Assembly: GCF_905163445.1 (NCBI RefSeq)
Contig: NC_053197.1
Span: 3,720,001-3,784,000, forward strand
Source of the DNA: Pararge aegeria
Lineage: Eukaryota > Arthropoda > Insecta > Lepidoptera > Nymphalidae
Length of the DNA: 64,000 nt
Reading direction: 5' to 3'
The notes under the pieces are model-generated. The model was not told the DNA's origin and searched no databases. It saw nothing but the letters and a program-made list of their open reading frames with translations. Below are positions 52,546 to 63,271 of this stretch, in pieces; positions within the stretch are counted from its first letter, which is position 1, and each line of letters opens with the position of its first letter. The translations under genes and the position numbers were made by a program.

Positions 52546-54200
52546 ATTTATTGCTAAGAGACTTTTAAAATTGCATTTTCTTTTGAAAACATTTTTACCT
52601 TTGCTTATTTCCTTTTGACGTAATCTTCTTTGTGCCTTCGACTTCAAATCGGCTTTCGTCGAGTCACAACCGTGTTTCCGTTTTTCATTTAGTTGTTAGT
52701 AGGTCAATGTATTCGTAATATTGCAGAAAGTAGAGACACTTGTTGCAATGTGTTGACTTATGTGATGCGTTATATGAGAATTGGTATATCAAAGAAATTA
52801 TATCCGTTTGTTCGTTTATTTGCATATAACTTACTCCTAGCTGTTGCCCACGATTTTCCACAAATGGCGATGGAAATAAATTGCTTTTGGAAAACCAACT
52901 GTAGCGCTAACATACGTGTCATGAGACAATTATTATCTATACCCGTTACTCGTATTTCTCCATAGTATTAGACGAGATAAGGGTTCGTTCAAAGAACGAA
53001 AGGTGGGCTTCTTTTTATAACAAACTAACAGTTTCCATGGGATTTGTAAAAAACAGTAATAAACGCGGATGAAGAAGCTAGCAAATAGTAGTAAAATGAG
53101 TATACTTGGTGACATGTTTACTGCGTAAAAGGGCTCAAGCTTTAATGTAAGTTTTCATACAAAATAACGTCACCCACTTGGTTAAGGTAAATCTGTGATT
53201 TAATAAGGAGAAACAAGACCTCACAATCTAATACGAAGGTTAAAAAACCTACGCACCTGAAACTGGAGTGTACAGGTATAGTAGAACACACGAAGTCTAA
53301 CTGATATCCCCAGCCACTTAACCGGTAGTCCTTGGCATCGTTGATGGTTTCAGGAATAAGCTTGGATGGCTGGAGTAGAAAGCAAAGTGGGGAAAACAGT
53401 TCCGAGGGTTGAAGAAGGAGAATAGAAGATTTTGCGCTATATTGAATGTTGTTACCTTGATAAGTTATATGGGAGGCTTAGATTATAACAAAAAACGAGT
53501 GTGGTTTTATTATTGAAAAACTTTTTATATGATTTAAAATCGCTGGTGTTTCGAAATCTTTGAAAGAATTTAAAAATCGTTTCTTCAACAAAAACAAATC
53601 TCCAAGAGATCATCTAAAAACCGTTTCAAAGATATTGTAACAACAAATTAATAACGTCTCAGCGGTTTTAAAAAGCGCTCTAACAAAAATAACACAATTA
53701 ATCCGAGGGAATTCCATTATTATTATAAGTTTAGAGAAGGGCGGTCGTATGGGACTTTACAAAGGAATCTCTCCTTCCGAGCGAATGACTCGCGTTCAAC
53801 GGTTCTTAGTTAATTTACAAGCGTAAGCGATTATAAAAACAAAAACGACCTATTATAATTAACGTAGTACCAACATTAAAGCAAGAAGTTATTTGTTTCC
53901 AAAACATTTTTAAGCCGGTGCCAAATAAAATGTATTAATTAGCAAGAAAGGTGCGTAACCATTCTTGCTACTAGGTATATTAAATCGAAAGGAAAACAAA
54001 GTGTAGGTCATTATTTTTACCTTACTTTAAAATGTTGAAAACACATATTATTTCCAGCTTTTTACTCCCGACGTCGGTTTTTTTAATTATGTCACGTTTT
54101 TTAATGGGCCGATTTGCAATTATTTAAGTTATAATAGCCAAGTATTAACCGATCATTATCTTTTACAAAATAATGCATTTCCCTTAGAGATAACGTTATT
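52546..54200. other. Mostly unique sequence, about 1.6 kb
   Basis: TCCTAGCTGTTGCCCACGAT near 52837 and GCGGATGAAGAAGCTAGC near 53065 look like decayed Helitron ends. No gene recognised. Confidence 0.45.
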
Positions 54201-54201
54201 G

Positions 54202-54624
54202 ACGTGATAACGTCTTATAATTCGATGGAGCCGGCTGCACGCACGAAAAAACATGACGTATGCGGCGTTACCTCGCTCTGAGGCGTTCCATTCAAGGCTT
54301 GAAGTGCAAGCGAGAGCGCGGAACGAGCGACAAAGAAGCACAGTCGGCCTCCGCGTTCGACATCTGTCTCTCTTCTACTTGAGTGAGCGATGCGTACCCG
54401 TGGACAGCTTCTATACAATAATACATTTACATGTTTTTGGCAAGGATGAAGTGCAGTGAAAAGTGAATGTGGTGTCAATTGTTTATAGCAACGATAATAT
54501 CTATCAAACAAATAAAATTAAAATTTTCTTTTGAAAAATGCAACCATTCCATCAGTATTTTCTTACGACGTTGTCACGTTCAACTATCGTCAGTAAGCCG
54601 ATTTTACAGACAAGCAATTTTTTT
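54202..54624 (-). repeat. Repeat P, copy 2 (inverted)
   Basis: Reverse complement of 48384-48803, about 97% identical in the 291 bp compared by hand, with no indel there. On the plus strand it starts near ACGTGATAACGTCTTATAAT and ends CCGATTTTACAGACAAGC. Confidence 0.8.
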
Positions 54625-54751
54625 GTTGAGGAGTTCTCCTAGCGATTCATCGTTAGCTCTTAAACTGAGTAAACTTATTTTATAAATATAAGTAATATAA
54701 TCATAAACTTAATTTTACCTGAAAATTAGATTAGATAATTTGTAGGAGCAT

Positions 54752-55054
54752 TATCATCAACACATTACCGGCCCACTACAGGGTAAGATACTCCTCTCAG
54801 AATGAGTACTGTAGACTTCACTTGCCATTCACGATCTCGTCAAATATGGAGATATATCAAAATCTCTCACACATCGTGAGAAAACTATAAAGGTTTCCTG
54901 ATGATGTTTTCCAGCCCCGTTAAAGCATGTGATATTTTATTGCTTAAATTACCAACGCAAATACCTAGCTTTGGAAAATTATAGGTGCATGCTGGGGTGC
55001 GAACTCGGTCCCTCCGAGAAGCCATGACCTTACTAGGTTATCACCGCTTCCCAA
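54752..55054 (-). mobile_element. SINE-B with internal insertion
   Basis: On the plus strand CATCAACACATTACCGGCCC, then about 60 bp of unrelated sequence replacing the CAATCCGCACTGG block, TGATGTTTTCCAGCCCCG, B-box complement GGTGCGAACTCGGTCCC and head complement TAGGTTATCACCGCTTC. Confidence 0.8.
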
Positions 55055-55458
55055 AGACTTTTAGTTCGAAATTGTAGGATACCTGAAGCTAAAAAAAATT
55101 TGTTACTAAACAAAATTAAATCGCTAATTGCTCTTAATTTAAACCTCACAAAATAAGGGCATGTAATAATGCATCCCCGTTTTGCACGTGAGTAAGTTTT
55201 TGGTATCGATTAAAATGAGTTAGTTATATGGAATAATCATAAGTTTCGTTCACTTCAAAGGGCTTTGTAGCCCGTATCGCATAAACGTTATATTGAAATA
55301 AATATTAAATAGATATGTGTTTTATATTTACCCTCATTTTAAAGTACTTCGCTAAACCTGTTTACAAACGACACTCACAAAACGATGATACAAAAGCGAA
55401 TGCACGATGGATTTTTATTAAAAAGCTGTTAAGCTCTATAATTGTTCTTATTATATTA
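55055..55458. other. Unique AT-rich sequence
   Basis: No gene recognised. Confidence 0.4.
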
Positions 55459-55466
55459 TTCCTAAT

Positions 55467-56212
55467 TACAGATGCACCGAGTAAAGGTTTTGCCGAGTAA
55501 CGGTTACTCGGTTTCATTGCCGCCGAATTCAGTACTCGGCCTAGTTACTCGATTCCAGTTTTCACATCTTAGAGAAACAAAAAATGTTTATACGTCCACG
55601 GCAACCACGGCTGCGAACGAGCTATCACTCTGCTCCCACTTTCATTGTCTTTTATGCAAGTTTAGTACGTCTCGTATATAGGAAGCCAGTGTCTTTTATG
55701 CAAGTTTAGTACGTCTCGTAAATAGGAAGCAAGTGCCGTTTATGCGAGTTTAATTCGTCTAGTATACAGGTCACAAATGTCCTTTATGCAAGTTAAGTAC
55801 GTCTGGTATACAGGTCGCAAGTGTCTTTTATGCAAGTTTCGTACGTCTGGTATATGGATCGCAAGTGTCTTTTATGCAAGTTTTGTACGTCTCGTAAATA
55901 GGAAGCAAGTGCCGTTGATGCAAGTTTAGTACATATCGTATACAGAAAGCAAGTGTCGTTTATGCAAGTTTAATTCGTCTAGTATACAGGTCACAAATGT
56001 CCTTTATGCAAGTTAAGTACGTCTGGTATACAGGTCGCAAGTGTCTTTTATGCAAGTTTCGTACGTCTCGTATATGAGTCGCAAGTATCTTTTAGGCAAC
56101 TTTAGTACGTCTCGTATATAGGAAGCAAGTGCCGTTTATCCAAGTTTAGTACGTCTCGTATACAGGTCGCAAGAGTCGTTTATGCAAGTTTAGTACGCCT
56201 CTTCCATCACTA
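55467..56212. mobile_element. Non-autonomous hAT-like element carrying a tandem array
   Basis: The 8-bp TSD TTCCTAAT lies at 55459-55466 and 56213-56220. The termini are TACAGATGCACCGAG (left) and, complemented, TAGTGATGGAAGAG (right), an imperfect inverted repeat. The left 80 bp are rich in subterminal CCGAGTAA/TTACTCGG motifs, including an 8-bp-arm hairpin around CGG near 55490, as in several insect hAT elements. No transposase. About 560 of its 746 bp are the 44-bp array, which reaches almost to the right terminus. Confidence 0.75.
55648..56205 (+). repeat. 44-bp minisatellite, 13 units
   Basis: The anchor ATGCAAG, or a one-base variant, recurs at 55654 and then every 44 bp to 56182: 13 occurrences with no indel. 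Typical unit segments are TTTATGCAAGTTTAGTACGT and CTCGTATATAGGAAGCAAGT. The three units starting at anchors 55742, 55786 and 55830 recur at 55962, 56006 and 56050, so there is a 5-unit (220-bp) higher-order period. Confidence 0.95.
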
Positions 56213-56293
56213 TTCCTAATGCTGATAATTAATTAAAAGCTTTCTAAAGGCGTAATGTGTTCTAAATTATAGCATGGAGTGTGAATTATTTAA

Positions 56294-56480
56294 CTACTGT
56301 TTCCCGTTGAGGGGTTCTGTCCTACGGATAAACGAATTTTGATGAAAATAAGATTCGTTTTTTATATTGTAAAAACCGGATGAACCGTTGAACATCGAAA
56401 TGTCCAACGGTTCATCCGGTTCCACCTAAAGAAGTTCAATATAAAATTACCCATTTCGATTTGTTAGGTATTCATTTGGG
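56294..56480 (+). mobile_element. Possible Helitron fragment containing an inverted repeat
   Basis: TTTCCCGTTGAGGGGTTCTG resembles the GCCGCTGAGGAGTTCTGTCC block of the 3709 Helitron. Within it, 22-bp arms at 56374-56395 and 56400-56421 pair with one mismatch around CGAA. Confidence 0.5.
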
Positions 56481-56960
56481 TATTTTCTAATTTTTATTGA
56501 GGAAAATAAATTAAATACAAATAAATAAAAAATCATACTATAATGATCAAGATACGTATTTAATATTTAGGTACCTGATCAACCAATCTGAGCATAACAA
56601 TAAAATCTTGACATTATTAAATCACCTCTATAGAACTTATAAATACACCCAGGCGTACAAAAGTGGCACGAAAGCCATACAATGAGCGCACGGCCACACG
56701 AAGTGCTGTTGATATCATACAATGGTATCGGGGGTTGTAATCTGATACCTGATCGATCTTCTCAATCGAAATGGAATAAATGACGCAGATGTTGAAAAGA
56801 TTACATTTGGAATTGTATGCCGCACTGGTTTTGTGATAGTCCGAGTCGTTATTATAAAAGCAGCCTGCCTGCCCGAAATTCGGATCATTTATCTCAGAAA
56901 TTTACAACGAGTTGGTGCCATATTTAACTTTGCTTTTATAATGCTTACAATAGCAATATT
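56481..56960. other. Unique sequence
   Basis: Nothing recognised. Confidence 0.4.
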
Positions 56961-56962
56961 TT

Positions 56963-57035
56963 ATGAAGCGGTGATAGCTCTGTGGTTAAGACTTTGGCTT
57001 CACTTTGGGGGGACTGAGTTCAAATCCCAGAACTA
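56963..57035 (+). mobile_element. SINE-B head
   Basis: GAAGCGGTGATAGCTCTGTG, then B box GAGTTCAAATCCCAGAAC. The body is missing; a 3' part lies at 57275. Confidence 0.65.
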
Positions 57036-57170
57036 CATAGAAGAAGCTGAGAATTCGTTGGAGTGTAATATACTCGCATGGATACAATACTGCCAAATAG
57101 TCTTTAAACGCAGGCGAAGCTCCGGCAAGGTCTAGTTAATAATGTATCTTCTCATCATCATCATCATATC

Positions 57171-57380
57171 AATCTTAGTACCCCATAATACAAGTTACGT
57201 TTACTTTGGGACTAAGTGGCAATGTGTGTAGTGACGTGGTATATATTTTTTTATTATATTTATTTATTATTATTAGTCCACGCATCCGCACGGGGCCAGC
57301 GTAGTGGGCTACGGCTTTAACCCCTTCTCATTGAGAGCGGAGACCCGTGCCCTGTGTGAGTTAGTAGTGGGTTGTTATTT
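57171..57380 (+). mobile_element. SINE-A 3' part followed by SINE-B 3' part
   Basis: 57171-57270 is the end of SINE-A (CTTAGTACCCCATAATACAA to TATTTATTATTATTA). 57275-57380 is SINE-B from CCACGCATCCGCACGGGGCC to GACCCGTGCCCTGTGTGAG. Their order suggests a further SINE-A-in-SINE-B nest. Confidence 0.6.
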
Positions 57381-57397
57381 ACATACTAATTTATATA

Positions 57398-57700
57398 TAT
57401 ATACTACGATGCGTTATCGTTACTACATTGCCATCTAGCCCCAAAGAAAGCGTAGCTTGTGTTATGGGTACAGAGATGACTGATGAATATTTTGATGAAT
57501 AATATACATAAATACTTTTTTTCTTTGGTGTACAATAAAAGTGTATTCATTCATTCATTCATACTTATAATATACATATAAACACACAGACACTGAAAAA
57601 CATTCATGCTCATCACACAAACATTTTCCAGTTGTGGGAATCGAACTCACGGTCTTGGACTCAGAAAGCAGGGTCGCTGCAAACTGCGCTAATCGGCCGT
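57398..57700 (-). mobile_element. SINE-A with a 43-bp insertion
   Basis: Head complement AACTGCGCTAATCGGCCGT at the right, B-box complement GTTGTGGGAATCGAACTC. The LINE-AT tail at 57518-57560 interrupts the ATAAATACTTATAATATAC body. Confidence 0.85.
57518..57560 (+). mobile_element. LINE-AT tail, 43-bp insertion, 6-bp TSD
   Basis: CTTTGGTGTACAATAAAAGT followed by (ATTC)n, bounded by ATACTT at 57512-57517 and 57561-57566. It contains only the polyadenylation-signal region and tail. Confidence 0.8.
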
Positions 57701-58220
57701 TCAAACCATCCGTCCATCCATCCGTCGGCCATCGTCCGTTATGATGATGATTTATTATTTAGGTATCCCGTAAATAATTTATTGGCTCTGACAGTTAGAC
57801 TGTCCGATACATGAATAGAGGGACGGACAGACACACTCACAGATGAATGGACGAACAAACGTTCGGACAAAGTGCAGTTACCGTCGCTCGATCAATAAGT
57901 ACTTGTAAAATTATCTCAAAAAGCTATAAAAGCTCTTCGCTTGAACTGAATGCCGCCGTGTGAAAAGACTAACGAATTCATTACGTGAATAGCGAAATCA
58001 CTGACTTCATCTTTTACTATTGACCACGGCTTCGTTGCAAAAGCTTCAGTGGTAATTCATTTGATATATAAAAAAATCGTACAAAATCATCGAAATCAAA
58101 CAAAAAAGTTACGCGTTCTACACGAAAACAATGTAAATGGCGATTGCAAGATAAAATTATTATTATTTTTCACCGGTTTTTAAAGATTTTTTTTGTTTTT
58201 AATATCACTCCAAACAAGCC
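57701..58220. other. Unique sequence
   Basis: CCATCCGTCC-type simple sequence near 57710, otherwise nothing recognised. Confidence 0.4.
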
Positions 58221-58221
58221 C

Positions 58222-58310
58222 AGGGCTGCAATATCACATATTGTAAAAGATGGTATGACAGTTATATAAAACCCATATTCCTAATCGGTTTCCGCGCGAC
58301 CTCGTAAAAA
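58222..58310 (-). mobile_element. SINE-C fragment
   Basis: TAAAAGATGGTATGACAGTT, ACCCATATTCCTAATCGGTT and CCGCGCGACCTCG match the reversed middle of SINE-C. Confidence 0.5.
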
Positions 58311-58335
58311 AAGACACCCTACTGGAATATGCGTA

Positions 58336-58450
58336 GTTATGTCATGAATATAAATTTTTTTCAGTGTATTATAGTAAGTATTTATGTATATTATAGCCAT
58401 ATCTAGAGCGCTGGGGCTAGATTGCGAATTATTTATTATTATTATTATCA
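58336..58450 (+). mobile_element. SINE-A fragment
   Basis: TTATGTCATGAATATAAAT, TTTTTTCAGTGTATTATAG and GGGGCTAGATTGCG with a TATTTATTATT tail; head and parts of the body are missing. Confidence 0.6.
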
Positions 58451-58451
58451 T

Positions 58452-58600
58452 AAAATTCTTTATTCCACACAAAAAAACAAAATGCAAAGAGAAAAACATT
58501 AGATTAAAAAAAAAAACTAGTTTAGGTGTTTAAAGGCGGTCTTATCGCTAAAGCGATCTCTTCCAGACAACCTTTGGCGAAAGTAGTTGTTACAAAGAAC
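58452..58600 (-). mobile_element. Jockey-type LINE 3' UTR
   Basis: AAATTCTTTATTCCACAC and TTTAAAGGCGGTCTTATCGC with TCTCTTCCAGACAACC downstream; the GCGATAAGACCGCC motif is on the minus strand. Confidence 0.65.
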
Positions 58601-58837
58601 GTGTTGGTCTAATTGATTGACAAAAACTGACGAATTATGACGTCAAATATAAATACATAATATATACTCGATCTTATAAACATTCCTAAAGTAAATCGCA
58701 TTAGAAACACACAGAAAATACTTTATGAACCATAATTCATCGTTTTATTAAAGTTTACTCAACGACACGCGTCCGACAATGAGAGAGGAAAGACTATTTT
58801 TGGAGATCCGTAGGAGAACTGATAAAATAATTTGCAT

Positions 58838-58940
58838 TTGATAGAAGCAGGCGTTACTTTGCGGAAATCCATGATAGATTATGAAAATTAAGCTTAATAA
58901 GCTAATCCTTATACTCCACACCAAACAGATCTTCGGCAAT
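58838..58940 (-). repeat. Repeat F fragment
   Basis: AAGCAGGCGTTACTTTGCGG, AAATCCATGATAGATTATGA and CACACCAAACAGATCTTCGG align with 49308-49470. Confidence 0.55.
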
Positions 58941-61215
58941 GTACACTCTGAATGAATCTTTCTGGCTGAATTTTACTACGTACGCGAGTGAAAAATGTTC
59001 TGTGCGGACGACTCAAATAAATGTTAATAAAAGTTGTGTTTCTTTAATTAGTTAATTTATTATCTAGAAAATATCGAATGTTTTTGCCAAAATAGTAAGA
59101 AACAGTTTCGATTAGGGGGTTTTTGATCAGCGCAGCAATAAAAATAATTAATGCAATGCAGTATTTAATAGTAATAGGTACTCTATGACAGTTACACTCC
59201 ATGGACCTTGAGAAAACTAGCTGGGTATTGCGTCCATTCTTAATTAGACCTTACTGCAACAGCAAAAGAGCGCAATTCCTCTGTGCTCAAATTCACCTAC
59301 ACGACCGTTAAGTATAAATATCTTAATTAATCAATTTAATAAAATGCATATCAAATTTCGGATCCGGCATCAGATTAACCCCCGTAACTTCAGTTGTCGC
59401 AAGCTGTAGGTGCTTATCGCAGTTTTATAGTGATTCTGTTTGTATACTGATAGCAACGTACCTTTTATTTAGTTTACGATAACCTATGTATGCCTCCATT
59501 ACCTGCTTGTTCCAATCCAGCCGTCATAGCCGAGTCACAAGACTACTAAACGTTCCAGTACGATGCTACTACTTACAAAAAAAACTACATTCGGAGCATC
59601 CATTCACCATCATTTTCATTATCAGCATACCTCTTGTAGTTAAGCGTGGTTGCCATTTTAGATTGTAAAGGTTCTAATAATCAGAGGAAATGGCAGGCGT
59701 AACTTAATAAAAAACATAAGTGAACATTACGGAACCAAATATTGCTTTACCAACTTCCGTAATATTAAAAAGCCATGTATTCAACTCCTTACCATTAAAA
59801 TTAAAATTTACATATTACTTTCACTCGCTACATTACAGAATTAAAATTATAAATATTTTAACAAATTATATATGTTTCATGCGTTGGAAGTCGCCTCTCT
59901 GGCGTAGGCTTCCCCCAGCTCACTCCATTAACTTATTTTCTTAATGTTTCTCATCTACAAAGGTCCACTTATCGTCTTCTTAGCGGTTCCTCGGTCTTTC
60001 TCTTTTCCTTCTTTTATTACGTGGCAGCCAGTCAATAGTCTCAGAGCAGAGCAAATACCAAATCATGGACGCCCACAAATTTCCAAAAACTAATAATAAC
60101 AAACCAAAGATGAATAAAAAACATAAGTAAACTTTACGGAACCAAATATTTCTATACCAACTGCCATAATAAAAACGTATTTCTAATAATCTCTTTATAT
60201 CATAGAGAACCGTACACCATGACCCTTATTCTCCCTTTGCCATCGAAGAAACACGCGAATTTGAAACTTATCTCTTTTGGAATAAAGGTTGTATAATTAA
60301 AAATCATACAATATGGTGGTATTACCATAATTTCATAACAAGGGTGCGCTGGGATTTCTAATATAACACGTATTTTGATTTTTTTTATAGCTTCTGCAAC
60401 AATGAGGATTCATATTTCGTACACGGAGTGCTGAAAAAGATAGACAGCCTCGATACTGGGACTTTATTATTTATCCACGGCATTTATATAGAAAAAGAAA
60501 AAGAGAATATGATAAAGATCCAACTTTATATCGTAAACGTTTAGTTTACAATATTATCTTAGATATATATTTCATTAGGACTGAAATCGGTAGGTATTCC
60601 TTGGTTCAAATTCCAACAGCCTTTTTGTCGTTTGTAACATTTCAAACGTTAATTAAGTGTTTTTTTTCATATTGAAGTTACATCATCAAAAAGTATGATT
60701 TTTTTGTACGCCAAAGCGACATGCATTTCACAACACCATAAGAAATATCAAGTTAAGTGTCACATTTTGAAGTTTGATCCACCATCATATTAGATTCTCG
60801 TTAACGATGATGAGACGTTATTAAATACATGAATATTTAGACTAATGCTACAGATTTTGTGCGAAGATATTATTATGATCGCTTGGTAAATATGAATAAA
60901 AAAAAGTGTGTGTGTGTGCAAGTCACACACGATAGAAGTGAAACTTCTGAAAAGTCCCTGATTAAAAAACCTTATTGTATTAACTTTTTTTCACGTGCAC
61001 GAAATTCTTGGACACGTTCCGTAGAACTTTTTGAGGATTTTTAAATTTTTTTTCCGCCAGTATTTACGATTTTTTTCAACTTTAGTTTTTGGCATAATCT
61101 AATTCTCTCGCCGGCTGAATCCTATATTATATCCATTTATGTGTTTTTGTCTCTATCGACTTATTTTTTCGTTTCATTGAGTTTGAAATCACAAAAATTC
61201 TAAAGAAGTTTCCCT
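58941..61215. other. Mostly unique sequence, about 2.3 kb
   Basis: The longest repeat-poor stretch. It holds a diverged direct repeat (59704-59764 and 60111-60171, sharing TTACGGAACCAAATATT) and a GTGTGTGTGTG run with CACACAC downstream near 60905-60930. Frames of 60-74 codons have no domain. Confidence 0.5.
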
Positions 61216-61218
61216 TTA

Positions 61219-61477
61219 ATAATAAATAAATAAATAAACAACGACAACACACACATCGCCATCTAGTCCCAAAGAAAGCGTAGCTTGTTTTATGGGTACT
61301 AAGATGACTGATGTATATTTTTATGAATAACATACATAAATACTTAGAATATACGAATAAACACCCAGCCACTGAAAAATATTCGTGCTCATCACACAAA
61401 CATGTTCCAGTTGTTCGAATTTAACCCACAATAACGGACTCAGAAAGCAGGGTCGCTGCCTACTGCCAGTCGGCCGT
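61219..61477 (-). mobile_element. SINE-A, full length
   Basis: Tail AATAAATAAATAAATAAAC at the left, head complement CTACTGCCAGTCGGCCGT at the right. The B box is damaged (GTTGTTCGAATTTAACCC). Confidence 0.8.
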
Positions 61478-62078
61478 CAAATCGTCCGATACTTCGAATT
61501 ACATTCTAAGTACTTTTTCCAGTTTGTTCTCTTTAAATTTGACAAGGATGTAATTTAACTCTTGTGATATGCGAGGATAGTGCTTGTAAACTGACAAAAG
61601 CAATTTCCTTAAATACCATTCGGAACAATTAAAATAAATAAATAAACTTTGTCCGTCTAGTTTCCTTAATCTTTGATTTGGCAGTGAATAAAATATACGC
61701 TGTATGCATTTCTGTTTACTATATTTTAGGCTATTGTTAGGAGAGTTATTAAATTAATTCTTTATGATATTTTTTTGTTAGGTTGGTACGTCAACCACGC
61801 TCAAGCACACTCTTACTACTTTTGTTTCGCTAATCATATTTCGGATAATTTACTTTCGTTTCGTTTGTAACACGGTCATAAATGTGTCAGAAACATTTTG
61901 TTACGTGTTATTCGCAATCTTGGGCAACACACGCATTACCCCTGATAGCTTGCGTGAGAATATGAATTATGGGTTCAACATGTACAAAGAGTAGACATCT
62001 GGGTCTGTTAGAGAATATAGTTAAACTGTAAGATGTATTTTTTATGCCACTTCAAGTTTGGCCTTGATTGACATCACA
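61478..62078. other. Unique sequence
   Basis: Nothing recognised. Confidence 0.4.
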
Positions 62079-62079
62079 C

Positions 62080-62335
62080 AAGTGGCGATAAGTGATTGCT
62101 GATAAATGATGATGAAGTCTAAGATGGTAGCGGGCTAACCTGTAAGGGAGTATGGTAGTCATACTCTCTAATCAGTTACTACACGACATCGCAACGGAAC
62201 ACTAAATCGCTTAGCGGCACGTCTTTGTCGGTAGGATGGTAACTAGCCACGGCTTCCCACCAGACCAGACCAGAAAAAATTCAGAAATAATGAATTCCCA
62301 AATTGCCCCTGCCGTAAATAACTAAATCTGATTTG
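62080..62335 (-). mobile_element. SINE-C, head truncated
   Basis: AAATGATGATGAAGTCTAAG, AAATCGCTTAGCGGCACGTC, GATGGTAACTAGCCACGGC and AGACCAGACCAGAAAAAATT; it ends at CCCAAATTGCCCCTGCCG before the B box. Confidence 0.8.
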
Positions 62336-62424
62336 TCTTAAATTAAACATTTAATCATCATCATTCTCGATCAAATAATGTTTTCACGACCATCCTGGCG
62401 CATTGGTAGTTATATAAAAAATAA

Positions 62425-62706
62425 TATTAAAAAGCTTGGGTGTAAATTATTGCTCTAACCAGGTTGCTCTTCTAATAATTTAAAATGACATTGTGAGATG
62501 GTGATAACAAAAAAAAAAAACACCCGGCTAAGTTTGTTGTGGGCTTCTTCTTAGACCAGGACGCGTTTGGAACCCTCGTAGATTTAGTTTTAAGTTTACG
62601 AATGTGGTTATCGCCATCATCTCACTACCGTGTGGTTCTTATGTACGCATCAAAAGTGCCACCAGTGGGCCTACTTGAATAAAGATATTTTCGACTTTGA
62701 CTTTAA
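62425..62706 (+). mobile_element. LINE-T 3' end with tail
   Basis: AAGCTTGGGTGTAAATTATT, GGTTGCTCTTCTAATAATTT, GGACGCGTTTGGAACCCTCG, TTATGTACGCATCAAAAGTG and the TTTTCGACTTTGACTTT tail. A SINE-C begins directly after. Confidence 0.75.
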
Positions 62707-62962
62707 GTGGGGGTTACAGGTTCGATCCCGGGCATTTACAAAATTACTGTTTTTTTAATTATCTCTGTTTTGGTCTAGTGAGAAAGACTTGCCGCCAAGC
62801 GATTCAGCGTTCGGGTAGAATCCAATACAAGGTATGGGTCTATGCAACTGCTATACCCCTAACATATAAGCCCGCTACCATCAAGACTGCATCATCGCAT
62901 AATAAAATCAGGTGAGATTTCAGCCACGAGCTTGCTTGTGGAGAAATCTAAAAAAAAATCCA
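62707..62962 (+). mobile_element. SINE-C, diverged
   Basis: B box CAGGTTCGATCCCGGGCAT, CTTGCCGCCAAGCGATTCAG, AGCCCGCTACCATCAAGAC and an A tail. The GGCCGTGGCTAG block is deleted. Confidence 0.75.
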
Positions 62963-63020
62963 ATGGACAGCACTTCGCCTCGTCAGGCCAGTAAATTTTT
63001 TAACGCCTCTTAAATGTGAC

Positions 63021-63271
63021 ATAAATAAATAAATATACTATGACAATACACACATCGCCATCTAAGTAAGCGTAGCTTGTGTTATGGGTACTAAGATGAC
63101 TGATAAATATTTTTATGAATAACATACATAAATACTTAGAATATACATATAAACACCCAGACACTGAAAAACATTCATGCTCATCACACAAACATTTTAA
63201 AGCAGTGGGAATCGCACCCACGGTCCTGAGCTCAGAAAGCAGGGTCGCTGAAAACTGCGCCAATCGGCCGT
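63021..63271 (-). mobile_element. SINE-A, near full length
   Basis: Tail ATAAATAAATAAATATACTA at the left, body complement AACACCCAGACACTG, head complement ACTGCGCCAATCGGCCGT at the right. GGCGATGTGTG is followed by a small deletion of GGGGC. Confidence 0.85.

Noticed and set aside
55467..55560. Repeated ACTCGG motifs considered as a transcription-factor binding cluster
   Set aside because: Their position at the terminus of a TSD-flanked element fits subterminal hAT motifs better.
55648..56205. Possible CRISPR-like array
   Set aside because: All 44 bp repeat without separate conserved repeats and unique spacers, and the context is a eukaryotic TE.
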